Source: a bacterium
GTDB lineage: Bacteria > JAHJDO01
NCBI GenBank assembly: GCA_030652805.1
Contig: JAUSPT010000054.1
Span: forward strand, 1-64,000
Direction: 5' to 3'
Length of the DNA stretch: 64,000 bases
Both the position numbers and the translations under genes were made by a program. Positions 9,336-21,332 of the stretch are shown piece after piece (the stretch's first letter is position 1; each line of letters opens with the position of its first letter). The notes below the pieces were generated by a model. That model saw only the letters and a program-made list of their open reading frames with translations. It did no database searches and was not told where the DNA came from.

Positions 9336-10403
9336 ATGCAAACTAAAAGGGCAGCGTTTATTGATCACTCTTTTCATAAGAAAACTCTTTGTACGGTTTT
9401 TCTAAAAGAACTATTGTCAACAGAATATGAACTTGCAGAATTGTGGGATGATAGTTGGAAAGGAGGAAAACGAGTTAGCATAGACTATTTAAATGATAAT
9501 AATTTTCACGCAATATTCTTTTTTCAACGAATCCCGCCATTAAGTTATTTAAAAAAATTAAATTGCAGAAATATTGTGTGGTTTCCTATGTATGACCAAG
9601 AGGAATATAGGCATTATTCTTCCTATATCCCATATTTAAATCTCAATATAAAGATGTTCTCATTTTCTAAAAAGTTATATGACAAACTAAAAAAAGCTAA
9701 TATGGATTGTTATTATTATAAATATCACTTAAAGCCAGTTGCTCAGGTTTCACCTAATGACGAAACAAAAAAGGTGTTTTTCTGGATGCGTACTTCAGAC
9801 ATTACGTGGGACATCGTTAAAAAATTATTGGGGGAAAATTACGACGGGGAAATAATCATAAAAACTACTTCGGACCCTAATTGCAAAACCAATCTTCCTT
9901 CAAAAGAAGATATAGCCAGATATAATATCCAAATAGTTAATAATTGGCTTGATAAAGAAGAATACGACAAATTATTGTCTTCTTGTAATATCTTTATAGC
10001 TCCAAGACAGGCTGAAGGAATAGGAATGAGCTTTATTGAAGCATTATTCCGTGGGATGTGTGTAATTGCTCCCAATAACTCCACAATGAACGAATATATT
10101 ATTCATGGAATAAATGGGTTATTATATGATCTAAAAGATCCAAAGGCATTAAACCTAAGTAATCTTGCTGAAATGCGTAAAAATACAGCAAAAACAGCAA
10201 AAGAGGATTACGGATTGTGGGAGAAGACAAAGCATAAAATTCTTATTAATTTAACAAAACCAAATAAAAAACACGGATTAATGAAATTATTATATTTTCA
10301 ATTAATTTATGTTTTTTTGATACCTTATATGCTAGTAAAAAAACTAAAAGAGAATTGCATAAAATTGATAAAAAAACATTGGAACATATTGAAAGAAAAC
10401 TGA
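9336..10403 (+). CDS. Glycosyltransferase family 1-like protein
   Basis: The 355-residue GT-B-type protein carries VFFWMRTSDITWDIV at the start of its nucleotide-binding half and IAPRQAEGIGMSFIEALFRG (acidic pair) followed by NEYIIHGINGLLYD. The N-terminal half is poorly conserved. A hydrophobic and then basic C-terminal stretch (LYFQLIYVFLIPYMLVKK) suggests peripheral or single-pass membrane attachment. GGAAGGAAA precedes the ATG. The stop is immediately followed by the ATG of the next GT2 gene with no gap. Confidence 0.75.
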   Translation: MQTKRAAFIDHSFHKKTLCTVFLKELLSTEYELAELWDDSWKGGKRVSIDYLNDNNFHAIFFFQRIPPLSYLKKLNCRNIVWFPMYDQEEYRHYSSYIPYLNLNIKMFSFSKKLYDKLKKANMDCYYYKYHLKPVAQVSPNDETKKVFFWMRTSDITWDIVKKLLGENYDGEIIIKTTSDPNCKTNLPSKEDIARYNIQIVNNWLDKEEYDKLLSSCNIFIAPRQAEGIGMSFIEALFRGMCVIAPNNSTMNEYIIHGINGLLYDLKDPKALNLSNLAEMRKNTAKTAKEDYGLWEKTKHKILINLTKPNKKHGLMKLLYFQLIYVFLIPYMLVKKLKENCIKLIKKHWNILKEN

Positions 10404-11483
10404 ATGAAAACAATGAATATGAAAATTTCTGTTATCACACCCTCTTATAATCAAGGAGATTTTATTGAAAGAACTATTAAAAGTGTTTTATCTCAGAAAG
10501 GAGATTTCCATCTTGAGTATATTATCATTGATGGAAACTCTACTGATAATACTCTGAAAATAATAAAAAAATATGAAAACTTGCTAAATAAAAATAAATT
10601 GACAGCTAGGTGCTCTGGGATTGAATATCGGTGGATCTCTGAACCAGACAAAGGGCAGGCCAATGCCTTAAATAAAGGATTTAAAATAGCAAATGGAGAA
10701 ATAATCGGCTGGCTGAATTCTGATGACACATACACTCCAGACGCTTTACAAAAAGCAGTGAAAGCTTTTTCCAAAAACAGAAAGGCGGATGTAGTCTTCG
10801 GAAATTCTAACTACATAGATAAAAATGATAAAATAACAGGCTTTCACAAAGGCAAACATAATATCAGTTTTCATGATTTTAGATACAATAGCAAACTTGT
10901 TCAGCCTGAAGTTTTTTTCAGGAAAAAACTAATTTCCAAGATTGGATTTCTTGATGAAACTCTTAATTATGCAATGGACTACGAGTTCTGGATAAGGGCT
11001 TTAAAAAGCAGGATTAATTTTAAACATATTCCTTTTCCCCTTGCGAACTTCAGGCTCCAAAACAATTCTAAGACCTGTAGTATTTACATTCCCTTTTACA
11101 TTGAATCCCTCACAGTCCGGCTCAAATACTTTGGACTTAAACCGTTTTTAGCTGAAAACTTAGGAACATATTCCGCTGGATATTCAGAGAAAACAGGGAT
11201 AGATATCAAAGAAGCATTTTTAACTCTTAAAGATAAATTTACAAAGAAAATTGACCCAAAACAAAGACCCTTAGCAGACCAATGTTTTAAAAATGGTTTA
11301 GGATATGCATATTTGAACAAAGGTATATATAAAAGTTTTAAAGACAAAAAAAGTGCTTTTGGAAATGGTCTTTTTGCGCTTTTAAATTTCCCAAGGAGTT
11401 TTTTTTCTAAAAGTGGAATTATTTTTCTTGCGAGGATGCTTCTAAATAGACAGGCTTACTTTTTTTTAAAGAATTTTTTATAA
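10404..11483 (+). CDS. Glycosyltransferase family 2
   Basis: The 359-residue GT-A enzyme has SVITPSYNQGDFIERTIKSVLSQ, the nucleotide-binding DGNSTDNT and the metal-binding LNSDDTYTPDA. The later EPDKGQANALNKGF and MDYEFWIRAL motifs are typical of GT2 polysaccharide enzymes. No strong transmembrane segment is seen. It starts directly after the previous stop; an internal ATG five codons on (MKISVITPS) could be used instead. It probably elongates the surface glycan encoded by this cluster. Confidence 0.88.
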   Translation: MKTMNMKISVITPSYNQGDFIERTIKSVLSQKGDFHLEYIIIDGNSTDNTLKIIKKYENLLNKNKLTARCSGIEYRWISEPDKGQANALNKGFKIANGEIIGWLNSDDTYTPDALQKAVKAFSKNRKADVVFGNSNYIDKNDKITGFHKGKHNISFHDFRYNSKLVQPEVFFRKKLISKIGFLDETLNYAMDYEFWIRALKSRINFKHIPFPLANFRLQNNSKTCSIYIPFYIESLTVRLKYFGLKPFLAENLGTYSAGYSEKTGIDIKEAFLTLKDKFTKKIDPKQRPLADQCFKNGLGYAYLNKGIYKSFKDKKSAFGNGLFALLNFPRSFFSKSGIIFLARMLLNRQAYFFLKNFL

Positions 11484-11493
11484 GGAAAAGTCA

Positions 11494-12645
11494 ATGAATA
11501 AAACTAACATCCTCCAAATCATCGCTACTCTGGATATTGGCGGAGCGGAAAGACAGCTTGTAGAGCTGGTAAAAAGACTGGATAAGAATAAGTATAATGT
11601 TACTGTCTGCTGTATAACACGCGGAGGACCTATGGAGGAGAATTTAAAAAAACTTGGTATTGAATATCATATTCTCCATAAAAGATTCAAATTTGATTTT
11701 ACTGTTATTTTCAAATTAACTCGTTTAATCAGGCAGAAGAAAATAGATTTGGTTCATACATGGAATTTTACCGCTAATGCATGGGGCAGACTGTGCGCGT
11801 GGGTTGCTGGAGTTCCAATTATCATTGCGTCAGAGCACGGAACATTTTCTCCTGTCTTAAAACGCCAAATTTTGGTTGATAAATTACTATCAAAATGCAC
11901 TGACAAAATAATAACAGTATCTAATAATTTTAAGGAATGTATTGAAAGAATAGAGAAAATACCTCATGAAAAGATTATTGCGATTCATAACGGGATAGAT
12001 ATAAATGAATTTAGCACTAGCGTTAATAATACAAATCTTAAAAATGAGCTTAAGATAGATAGCGAATGTCCTGTTGTGGGTATTGTTGCGCGTCTCGATC
12101 CTTTAAAAGATCATGAAAGTTTCTTAAAGGCAGCAGAACATATAGTAAAAGAATTACCTGAGGTGCGATTTTTAATAGTTGGAGACGGTGAGTTAAGGGG
12201 TAAACTAGAGTCACTTGCAGGAGAAATCGGTCTTAGAGAAAAAGTTATATTTACTGGTTTCAGGCGGGATATTACTAACATTCTCTCCATTATAAATGTA
12301 TTTGTATTATGCTCGATCTCTGAAGCTCTTGGTATTGCTATTCTCGAGTCAATGGCATCATCAAAACCTGTTGTGGCTACTAATATTGGAGGAATACCAG
12401 AGGTAGTAAAAAACGAAGAAACAGGTATACTTGTGCCTCCAGGAAATTCAGAGACATTAGCAAAGGGCATTATTAGATTATTGAGAAACAAGGAAGAAGC
12501 AAGAAGAATGGGACTTGCTGGCAAAGGGCGAGTGGAGCAATATTTTGATATTAAATTGAAGGTTAAAAAAGTAGAAGAAATCTACGATAAATTAATAAAA
12601 GGGAAAATCCGAAATCCGAATATCGAAACTCGAAACAAATTCTAA
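11494..12645 (+). CDS. Glycosyltransferase family 4
   Basis: The 383-residue GT4 enzyme starts with ILQIIATLDIGGAERQLVEL and includes VHTWNFTANAWGR, GIVARLDPLKDHESFLKAA, SISEALGIAILESMASSKP and TNIGGIPEVVKNEETG. Its last 12 or so residues (RNPNIETRNKF) are encoded by the degenerate 7-bp repeat element that begins at 12607. The natural C-terminus was therefore probably shorter and has been extended by the repeat. This is the last glycosyltransferase of the first cluster. Confidence 0.92.
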   Translation: MNKTNILQIIATLDIGGAERQLVELVKRLDKNKYNVTVCCITRGGPMEENLKKLGIEYHILHKRFKFDFTVIFKLTRLIRQKKIDLVHTWNFTANAWGRLCAWVAGVPIIIASEHGTFSPVLKRQILVDKLLSKCTDKIITVSNNFKECIERIEKIPHEKIIAIHNGIDINEFSTSVNNTNLKNELKIDSECPVVGIVARLDPLKDHESFLKAAEHIVKELPEVRFLIVGDGELRGKLESLAGEIGLREKVIFTGFRRDITNILSIINVFVLCSISEALGIAILESMASSKPVVATNIGGIPEVVKNEETGILVPPGNSETLAKGIIRLLRNKEEARRMGLAGKGRVEQYFDIKLKVKKVEEIYDKLIKGKIRNPNIETRNKF

Positions 12646-12740
12646 ATTCAAATTTTCAAAATTCAAAACGTTGTTTTGAACATTTGTATTTTGGTCATTT
12701 GATATTGTTTAGTATTTCGTGCTTCGTGCTTCGAATTTGT
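12607..12740. repeat. Heptad-periodic repeat element with central hairpin
   Basis: The left arm is built of degenerate 7-mers (ATCCGAA twice, TATCGAA, ACTCGAA, then TTC/AAA-rich units). The right arm ends in TTCGTGC twice plus TTCGAAT, so the two halves are roughly inverted copies. At the centre, TTCAAAAC (12662-12669) and GTTTTGAA (12673-12680) form an 8-bp hairpin with a 3-nt loop. The element spans the end of the glycosyltransferase gene and most of the spacer before asnB. Confidence 0.75.
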
Positions 12741-12755
12741 TTTTGAATATAAATT

Positions 12756-14675
12756 ATGTGTGGAATTTGCGGAATTTTAAATACAAGGTTTGAAGGCAAT
12801 ATTAAAGAAGAAACAATACGAAGCATGTGTTCTGTGTTAAAACATAGAGGGCCTGATGATGAGGGAGTATATCTTGGCTGGGGAAAAGATGGCAGAAAGA
12901 ATATAGGGCTTGGTATAAGGCGGCTTGCCATTATTGATCTGGATACAGGGCATCAGCCAATTCATAATGAAGAGAGAACAATATGGGTTGTGTGTAATGG
13001 AGAGATTTATAATTTCCATGAACTAAGAAAATACTTAGAAGCTAAAGGACATTGTTTTTATACAAATAGCGATACTGAGGTCATTGTTCACCTCTATGAA
13101 GAATATGGGGTTGCGTGTTTGCAGTTTCTGCGGGGTATGTTTGCTCTTGCTATATGGGATGAGGGAAAGAAGAGTCTTCTTTTAGCAAGAGATAGAATAG
13201 GGCAGAAGCCTTTGTGTTATGCGGAGGTTGACAATAAACTGGTTTTTGCTTCTGAGATAAAATCAATTTTACAGGTAAAACAAGTCCCCAGAGAAGTAAA
13301 TCTAGAAGCCATTCATAATTATCTTACTTATCAATATGTTCCATGTCCCCTAACCGCTTTTAAAGGCATCTTCAAATTACCTCCTGCTCATTACCTGTTG
13401 TGGGAAAATGGAAAAGTTTCAATTAAACAATACTGGAGTTTAAATGCAGTAAATAAGATTAAAATGTCAGAGGATGAATATTGCTCGCGTATTAGAAACT
13501 TGTTTGAGGAGTCAGTAAAGCTTAGACTTGTTAGCGATGTGCCTTTAGGTGCTTTTTTGAGCGGCGGTCTTGATTCAAGTATTGTAGTTGGTGTTATGAG
13601 TAAGCTGATGAGAGAACCGGTCAAAACTTTTTCAATAGGATTTCAGGAAGAAAAATATAATGAACTTAACTATGCACGAATCGTTGCGAATCATTTTAAA
13701 ACCGATCATCATGAATATATTGTAAAGCCGGATGCTCTTGATATTTTGCCTAAGCTCATATGGCATTATAACGAGCCTTTTGCAGATTCGTCTGCAGTAC
13801 CCACTTATTATGTTGCAAAGATGACCAGCCAGGATGTAACAGTCGCTTTGAATGGAGATGGTGGGGATGAGAGCTTTGCAGGGTATCCACGCTATAAAGC
13901 TCTAAAATTAGCTGAGTATTATGCGAAATCTCCTCAGTGTATACGTAATATGATTAATGCTGTTGTAAGAAGAATTTCATATTCTCCGGAACAAAAAACA
14001 ATGCTTCGCCGTTTCAGAAGATTTGCTGAATCCATGAATTATTCTCCTGAAAGACGATATATTCGCTGGATATCCATCTTTGATAATGAAAGAAAAAAGG
14101 ATCTTTACACACCGTTCTTCAGAGGAGCAGTACAAGGCGTTGATTCATTTAGTCATGCGGAAAATTATTACAGCAGTAGTGAATATAGCGATTTTCTGGA
14201 CAGCACACTTTTTGTTGATATTATGACATATCTTCCCGGGGACCTGCTTGTAAAAATGGATATAGCTGCAATGGCAAACTCCCTGGAGGCGCGTTCTCCT
14301 TTTCTTGACCATAAATTCATGGAGTTTGCTGCTTGTATTCCATCTAATCTTAAGTTGAAGGGGCTTAAAAGTAAGTATATTTTAAAGAAAGCGTTTTCAA
14401 AACTTGTTCCTGCGCCTATACTCAGACGCAAGAAAATGGGGTTTGGAGTGCCTATCAGTCATTGGTTAAGAAATGAGCTTAAGGATTATCTCCAAGACGT
14501 GCTTCTTTCAAGACGCTGCCTGGAGAGAGGATATTTTCAGACAAAATACCTGAAATTAATCATTAATGAACACACCAGCGGACGCTATGATCATGGATAC
14601 AGGCTCTGGGCTCTTCTTAATCTGGAACTCTGGCAGCAAATGTTTATTGATAAAATTCCCGATGGCAAAACATAG
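12756..14675 (+). CDS. asnB: Asparagine synthetase (glutamine-hydrolysing)
   Basis: The 639-residue enzyme converts aspartate, glutamine and ATP to asparagine. Cys2 of the MCGICGIL start is the class II glutaminase nucleophile. The N-terminal amidotransferase domain (to about residue 210) contains RRLAIID and NGEIYN. The C-terminal synthetase domain has the ATP pyrophosphatase motif SGGLDSS at 269-275 and NGDGGDESFAGYPRY. asnB homologues in polysaccharide clusters may amidate sugars or uronic acids instead of making free asparagine. Its position after eight glycan genes makes that alternative reasonable. Confidence 0.93.
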   Translation: MCGICGILNTRFEGNIKEETIRSMCSVLKHRGPDDEGVYLGWGKDGRKNIGLGIRRLAIIDLDTGHQPIHNEERTIWVVCNGEIYNFHELRKYLEAKGHCFYTNSDTEVIVHLYEEYGVACLQFLRGMFALAIWDEGKKSLLLARDRIGQKPLCYAEVDNKLVFASEIKSILQVKQVPREVNLEAIHNYLTYQYVPCPLTAFKGIFKLPPAHYLLWENGKVSIKQYWSLNAVNKIKMSEDEYCSRIRNLFEESVKLRLVSDVPLGAFLSGGLDSSIVVGVMSKLMREPVKTFSIGFQEEKYNELNYARIVANHFKTDHHEYIVKPDALDILPKLIWHYNEPFADSSAVPTYYVAKMTSQDVTVALNGDGGDESFAGYPRYKALKLAEYYAKSPQCIRNMINAVVRRISYSPEQKTMLRRFRRFAESMNYSPERRYIRWISIFDNERKKDLYTPFFRGAVQGVDSFSHAENYYSSSEYSDFLDSTLFVDIMTYLPGDLLVKMDIAAMANSLEARSPFLDHKFMEFAACIPSNLKLKGLKSKYILKKAFSKLVPAPILRRKKMGFGVPISHWLRNELKDYLQDVLLSRRCLERGYFQTKYLKLIINEHTSGRYDHGYRLWALLNLELWQQMFIDKIPDGKT

Positions 14676-14694
14676 CTTTCAGAGGTTTTTTTGC

Positions 14695-14723
14695 TTGCTA
14701 AGCATATTAGCTTTTTATATACT
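14695..14723 (+). promoter_or_regulatory. Predicted sigma70-type promoter for the tRNA pair
   Basis: TTGCTA at 14695-14700 and TATACT at 14718-14723 are separated by 17 bp. The predicted start point falls a few bases before the tRNA-Val 5' end at 14733. Confidence 0.5.
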
Positions 14724-14732
14724 AACTTTTTC

Positions 14733-14809
14733 GGGCGGTTAGCTCAGTCTGGGAGAGCGCCTGCCTTACAAGCAGGATGTCACTGGTTCAAACCCAGTAC
14801 CGCCCACCA
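14733..14809 (+). tRNA. tRNA-Val (anticodon UAC)
   Basis: A full cloverleaf can be folded: acceptor GGGCGGT pairs with ACCGCCC, the D stem is GCTC/GAGC, the anticodon stem CCTGC/GCAGG holds the loop CTTACAA (anticodon TAC), and the T stem is ACTGG/CCAGT around TTCAAAC. The discriminator is A and a 3' CCA is encoded, giving 77 nt. Confidence 0.97.
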
Positions 14810-14834
14810 GAAATGACGAAAGTGCAGCTTTTCC

Positions 14835-14908
14835 GGGGGCGTAGCTCAACTGGTTAGAGTACCAGATTGTCGATCTGGGTGTTGCGGGTTCGAGTCCCGT
14901 CGCTCCCG
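14835..14908 (+). tRNA. tRNA-Asp (anticodon GUC)
   Basis: The cloverleaf has acceptor GGGGGCG/CGCTCCC, anticodon stem CCAGA/TCTGG around TTGTCGA (anticodon GTC), and T stem GCGGG/CCCGT. The discriminator is G, as in bacterial tRNA-Asp. Unlike the neighbouring tRNA-Val, CCA is not encoded (CCG follows). Only 35 bp separate it from ilvD. Confidence 0.96.
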
Positions 14909-14943
14909 CCGGATAAGAAATTTTTGATTAAGGAGGGATAGGT

Positions 14944-16608
14944 ATGCGTAGTGATTTGATGAAAAAAGGAATCTCCAGAGCGCCTCATCGCTCTCTTTTA
15001 AAAGCCATGGGCTATAGCGACAGAGAACTTTCAAGACCTATCATAGGAATAGCAAATTCCTTTAATGAGATCATTCCCGGACATGTTCATCTTGAGCAAA
15101 TAGTTAAGGCTGTTAAAGCAGGTGTTTATATGGGCGGTGGAACACCTATGGAGTTTGGTGTGATTGGAGTATGTGACGGCATTGCAATGAATCATGAAGG
15201 CATGAAATATTCTCTGGGCTCCAGGGAACTAATTGCAGACTCAATAGAAGTTATGGCAAAAGCGCACCCTTTTGACGGACTTGTGCTTGTTGCTAATTGT
15301 GATAAGATTGTGCCTGGCATGCTTATGGCAGCGCTCAGGTTAAATATCCCGGCAATCATAATAAGCGGCGGACCTATGATGGCAGGTAAGATTGGAAAAG
15401 AGGCAATAGATTTAATAAGTGTTTTTGAGGCAGTTGGAGCTGTGGCAGGTGGTAAAATGAGTGAAAAAGAGCTTCTTGAAATAGAAGAGAGGGCATGTCC
15501 AGGGTGTGGTTCCTGTTCAGGCATGTTCACTGCGAACTCAATGAACTGTCTTAGCGAAGCATTGGGGTTGGGCTTGCCGGGAAATGGCACAATACCTGCT
15601 GTTGATGCCAGAAGAATAAGACTTGCCAAAGAAGCAGGGGCACAGATAATTGAGCTCATAAAGAAAAATGTAAAGCCAAGAGACATTGCAACGCTTGACG
15701 CTTTTAAGAATGCAATAGCTGTAGAAATGGCGCTTGGCAGTTCAACTAATACAGTCCTCCATCTGCCAGCTATTGCAAATGAAGCTGGAATAGAATTTGA
15801 TCTTAGCCTTTTTGATAAAATAAGCAAAAAGGTGCCAAATTTATGCAGACTATCACCAGCAGGCAGATATCATCTTGAGGATCTTGATGAAGCCGGGGGA
15901 GTACATGCAGTAATGGCAGAGATCAGTAAACTGGGAGTAATAAATAAGAAATGCTTAACAGTAACGACCAAGAAAGTTTCTGAGAATATTGCAGGATGCG
16001 AGATTCTCAATAAAGAGGTTATCCGACCAATAAGCAAGCCTTATTCTAAACAAGGAGGGATTGCAATACTAAGAGGCAATTTAGCGCCTGATGGAGCTGT
16101 TGTTAAGCAGTCTGCTGTTAGTCCTAATATGATGAAGCATTCAGGGCCTGCAAGGGTTTTTGACTCTGAAGAAGAAGCTATGAAAGATATAATGAATAAA
16201 AAAATCAGGAAGGGAGATATTATTGTTCTTCGTTATGAAGGGCCGAAGGGTGGTCCTGGAATGAGAGAAGGGCTTTCTCCTACTGCAGCGCTTGCAGGTA
16301 TTGGACTTGCGGATAGTGTAGCTCTATTAACTGATGGAAGATTTTCAGGCGGCACGCGCGGGGCAGCTATTGGACATATATCTCCAGAAGCAGCTGAAGG
16401 CGGTCCATTGGCTATAGTGAAAGATGGAGATACTGTTGAAATAGACATACCTGCTAGAGAACTAAATATTAAGTTAACTAATAAGGAAATTAGAAATAGA
16501 TTGAGTAAATGGAAAAAGCCAGAACCAAAGATAAAATCCGGATATATGTATAGATATTCGCAGATGGTATCTTCGGCAAGTTCCGGAGCAATATTTAAAA
16601 AGGGGTGA
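14944..16608 (+). CDS. ilvD: Dihydroxy-acid dehydratase
   Basis: The 554-residue Fe-S enzyme dehydrates 2,3-dihydroxy-isovalerate and -methylvalerate to the keto acids of valine and isoleucine. The start MRSDLMKKG is the conserved IlvD opening and is preceded by AAGGAGGG. Cluster and substrate motifs are visible: [43 protein letters not shown] and [11 protein letters not shown] near the C-terminus. It is the first gene of ilvD-ilvB-ilvN-ilvC-leuA. The spacer from the tRNA-Asp is too short to hold a normal promoter plus leader. Confidence 0.97.
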   Translation: MRSDLMKKGISRAPHRSLLKAMGYSDRELSRPIIGIANSFNEIIPGHVHLEQIVKAVKAGVYMGGGTPMEFGVIGVCDGIAMNHEGMKYSLGSRELIADSIEVMAKAHPFDGLVLVANCDKIVPGMLMAALRLNIPAIIISGGPMMAGKIGKEAIDLISVFEAVGAVAGGKMSEKELLEIEERACPGCGSCSGMFTANSMNCLSEALGLGLPGNGTIPAVDARRIRLAKEAGAQIIELIKKNVKPRDIATLDAFKNAIAVEMALGSSTNTVLHLPAIANEAGIEFDLSLFDKISKKVPNLCRLSPAGRYHLEDLDEAGGVHAVMAEISKLGVINKKCLTVTTKKVSENIAGCEILNKEVIRPISKPYSKQGGIAILRGNLAPDGAVVKQSAVSPNMMKHSGPARVFDSEEEAMKDIMNKKIRKGDIIVLRYEGPKGGPGMREGLSPTAALAGIGLADSVALLTDGRFSGGTRGAAIGHISPEAAEGGPLAIVKDGDTVEIDIPARELNIKLTNKEIRNRLSKWKKPEPKIKSGYMYRYSQMVSSASSGAIFKKG

Positions 16609-16612
16609 TATT

Positions 16613-18292
16613 TTGAAACAGGGTGGAGCTAAAATACTTATAGAAAGTTTAAAGAAAGAGAAGGTAGAGGTCATATTTGGCTTCCCAGGCGGTGTTCTGC
16701 TGGATGTATATGATGAACTATATGCAACAAAAGAGATCAGGCATATTCTGGTTAGGCATGAACAGGGAGCGGCTCATGCTGCTGACGGGTATGCAAGAGC
16801 TACAGGAAAAGTTGGAGTTTGTCTTGCTACATCAGGACCCGGAGCAACTAATCTGGTAACAGGGATAGCTACTGCATATATGGATTCTATCCCTCTTGTT
16901 GCATTAACCGGACAGGTACTAACATCAATGATAGGTAATGATGCATTCCAGGAGGCTGATATTGTTGGGATAACAAGACCTATAACAAAATACAATTATC
17001 TTGTTAGAGATGTGGCTGATCTGGCTCAAACAATTAAAGAAGCTTTTTATATTGCTTCTACTGGTAAACCTGGTCCGGTTCTTATAGATTTGCCAAAGGA
17101 TGTGATGGTAGATAAGACTAATTTCTTATACCCTGAAAAAGCTGATATTAAAGGCTATAAACCAACATATGCTGGGAATATTAAGCAGATTAAGAAAGCT
17201 GCAGAAGCTATTAATAAATCCGAGAAACCTGTTTTGTATATTGGCGGGGGAGTTATTGCTTCTCAGGGCGCAAATGTTCTTGTAAAGGAACTTGCCGAAA
17301 AGAATGATATTCCTGTTACTGTTACTCTTATGGGTAAGGGAGGTTTTCCTGACAATCACAGATTATCTCTAAATATGCTTGGTATGCATGGGACTCAATA
17401 TGCAAATCATGCTGTTATGGCCTCAGACCTTATTGTTGCGGTTGGAGCAAGATTTGACGATAGAATAACTGGAAAAATCAGTGAATTTGCGCCGCATGCC
17501 TCTGTAATTCACATAGATATTGATCCTACTGCTATAGGGAAAAATGTTAAGACAGACATTCCTATAGTTGGAGATGTTAAAAGGGTTCTTGAGGAACTTA
17601 TCAAATATATAAAACAAGGAACAAGGAAACAATGGAATAGCAAGATAGAAGAATGGAAAAAGAAATGCCCTCTAGCATATAAAGATGATGGTGATTGTAT
17701 TAAGCCTCAGTATGTTGTGGAAAAGATAGAGGAAGTTACGAATGGAGAAGCCATTATAACAACAGAGGTTGGACAGAACCAAATGTGGGCGGCTCAATTT
17801 TTTAGATATACAAAGCCCAGAACATTTATTTCTTCCGGCGGTCTTGGCACAATGGGTTTTGGTTTTCCTGCAGCTATTGGAGCAAAAGTTGGATGTCCGG
17901 ACAAGATTGTTTTTGATATAGCTGGAGACGGTAGTTTTCAGATGAATATTCAGGAGCTTGGTACAGCTGTTAAAAATAAAATAAACGTTAAAGTAGCAAT
18001 TTTAAATAACGGCTGTCTTGGAATGGTAAGACAATGGCAGGAGTTATTTTACAAAAAGAGGTATTCGCATACAATTCTTGACAGTAACCCTGACTTTGTA
18101 AAAATAGCTGAAGCTTACGGAGCAAAAGGTCTAAAGGTTACATGCAAAAAGGATGTTGAAGGAGCGCTTAAAGAGGCTATAAAAACTGACGCACCTTTTG
18201 TTATAGACTTTAGAGTAGCACCAGAAGAGAATGTATTTCCTATGGTGCCTGCAGGAGCAAGTTTGACAGAAATGCTCTCTGGATTAGCATAG
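16613..18292 (+). CDS. ilvB: Acetolactate synthase, large catalytic subunit
   Basis: The 559-residue thiamine-diphosphate enzyme condenses two pyruvates, or pyruvate with 2-ketobutyrate. It has [15 protein letters not shown] and the catalytic Glu in [19 protein letters not shown]. The central FAD/domain-linking region and the C-terminal TPP motif [14 protein letters not shown]...NNGCLGM are also present. The start is a TTG with AAGGGGTGAT in front, four bases after the ilvD stop. The regulatory subunit gene follows, as is usual. Confidence 0.96.
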   Translation: MKQGGAKILIESLKKEKVEVIFGFPGGVLLDVYDELYATKEIRHILVRHEQGAAHAADGYARATGKVGVCLATSGPGATNLVTGIATAYMDSIPLVALTGQVLTSMIGNDAFQEADIVGITRPITKYNYLVRDVADLAQTIKEAFYIASTGKPGPVLIDLPKDVMVDKTNFLYPEKADIKGYKPTYAGNIKQIKKAAEAINKSEKPVLYIGGGVIASQGANVLVKELAEKNDIPVTVTLMGKGGFPDNHRLSLNMLGMHGTQYANHAVMASDLIVAVGARFDDRITGKISEFAPHASVIHIDIDPTAIGKNVKTDIPIVGDVKRVLEELIKYIKQGTRKQWNSKIEEWKKKCPLAYKDDGDCIKPQYVVEKIEEVTNGEAIITTEVGQNQMWAAQFFRYTKPRTFISSGGLGTMGFGFPAAIGAKVGCPDKIVFDIAGDGSFQMNIQELGTAVKNKINVKVAILNNGCLGMVRQWQELFYKKRYSHTILDSNPDFVKIAEAYGAKGLKVTCKKDVEGALKEAIKTDAPFVIDFRVAPEENVFPMVPAGASLTEMLSGLA

Positions 18293-18310
18293 AAAGGATA
18301 AAATAATAAA

Positions 18311-19808
<1,498 letters not shown>

Positions 19809-19817
19809 AAGGAACTC

Positions 19818-21332
19818 ATGGGAAATAGGATTATAATATTTGACACTACTCTGCGTGATGGAGAACAGGCCGCAGGTACTCGACTGGGTCCTCAGGAAAA
19901 ACTTGAGATAGCCAGACAACTGGAGCGTTTGGGCGTGGATGTAATGGAAGTTGGTTTTCCTGCTTCTTCTCCTGGCGATTTCGAAGCTGTTCAGGCGATT
20001 GGCAAGGAGATTCATCAACCGATCATTTGTGCACTCACTCGATGTCGCTCTGAGGATATAGAGATAGCAGGAAAAGCCCTAAAAGGAGTCTCTAAATCAC
20101 GAATTCATACAGGGCTCGGTGTTTCAGATATCCATATAAAGAGTAAGCTTAGAAAAACAAGAACTGAAGTTTTGAAAATGGCTGTGCAGTCGGTCAAATT
20201 AGCAAGGGAATTCGCCAGAGAAGTGGAGTTTTACGCAGAAGATGCTGGAAGAGCAGAGCCAGGTTTTCTACTGGAAATGGTGGAAGCCGTTATAGAAGCA
20301 GGTGCAAAAATCATTAATATCCCGGATACAACCGGATACACTATGCCAGAACAATTCGCATCACTTATCATGAAGATTAGAGAGGAAGTTCCGAATATTA
20401 GTCAGGCTATTATTAGTGTTCACTGCCACAATGACCTTGGTCTGGCTGTAGCGAATAGCCTTGCAGGAGTGAAGGCTGGGGCAAGACAAGCAGAGTGTAC
20501 AATCAACGGAGTTGGTGAACGCGCTGGTAACGCATCACTTGAGGAAATAGTTATGGCGCTTAAAGTCCGCTCAGATTATTTTGGTTTTTCTACGGGAATA
20601 AAAACAGTGGAACTTTACAGAACATCCAAGCTTGTGTCGCGTCTCCTTGGCATATCAGTTCCTCCAAACAAAGCTATTATAGGGAAGAATGCCTTTGCTC
20701 ATAGCAGCGGTATTCATGTAGATGGTTTTCTTAAGGATAGAAATACTTATGAAATTATGAAACCTGAGGAAGTTGGCGTTCAACAAAGCGATGTTGTATT
20801 AACAGCTCGGTCCGGACGACATGCGCTTAAACATCGTTTGGAAAAGCTGGGGTATAAACTCAAAGGAGAAAAACTGAATCAGGTCTATGAGCGATTTATA
20901 ACAGTAGCAGACCGTAAGCAAGAGGTTTTTGATGAAGATCTGGAGGCTATAGTTGAGGATGAAATAATTACAACTTCGGAAACTTACATTCTTGAATACT
21001 TTAATACTGTAAGCGGAAATAAAACTATACCAACTGCTACTATAAGATTAAGAAAAGGAGATGCAATTTCCCAGGAAGCAGCTTGTGGAGACGGACCTGT
21101 AGATGCCGCGTATAAAGCTATTGACAGAATTACCCATCTGAAAGCCAAACTTATTGACTATTCCCTCCAAGCTGTTACCGGAGGAAAGGACGCATTAGGC
21201 GAGGTTCATGTAAAGGTTGCGGTTGGTAATAGAACAGTAGCAGGAAGGGGAGCTAGTACAGACATTATTGAAGCAAGTGTGAAAGCGTATGTCAACGCTA
21301 TGAATAGGTTGTTGGCAAAGCATAAAAGTTAA
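19818..21332 (+). CDS. leuA: 2-isopropylmalate synthase
   Basis: The 504-residue enzyme catalyses the first committed step of leucine synthesis from 2-ketoisovalerate and acetyl-CoA. The TIM-barrel has DTTLRDGEQAAGTRL and metal-binding HCHNDLGLAVANS, then GERAGNASLEEI. The C-terminal allosteric domain (from about residue 385) ends GRGASTDIIEASVKAYVNAMNR, so leucine feedback is expected. leuB, leuC and leuD are not in the window. Confidence 0.95.
   Translation: MGNRIIIFDTTLRDGEQAAGTRLGPQEKLEIARQLERLGVDVMEVGFPASSPGDFEAVQAIGKEIHQPIICALTRCRSEDIEIAGKALKGVSKSRIHTGLGVSDIHIKSKLRKTRTEVLKMAVQSVKLAREFAREVEFYAEDAGRAEPGFLLEMVEAVIEAGAKIINIPDTTGYTMPEQFASLIMKIREEVPNISQAIISVHCHNDLGLAVANSLAGVKAGARQAECTINGVGERAGNASLEEIVMALKVRSDYFGFSTGIKTVELYRTSKLVSRLLGISVPPNKAIIGKNAFAHSSGIHVDGFLKDRNTYEIMKPEEVGVQQSDVVLTARSGRHALKHRLEKLGYKLKGEKLNQVYERFITVADRKQEVFDEDLEAIVEDEIITTSETYILEYFNTVSGNKTIPTATIRLRKGDAISQEAACGDGPVDAAYKAIDRITHLKAKLIDYSLQAVTGGKDALGEVHVKVAVGNRTVAGRGASTDIIEASVKAYVNAMNRLLAKHKS

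Noticed and set aside
14908-14944. A T-box or leader-peptide attenuator before ilvD
   Set aside because: Only 35 bp lie between the tRNA-Asp and ilvD, too short for either structure, and no branched-chain codon run is present.
15192-15827. Long open frame of 211 codons on the minus strand inside ilvD
   Set aside because: It is a shadow of the well-supported ilvD gene; its translation is Ser/Ala/Ile-rich without a domain, and it has no ribosome-binding site.
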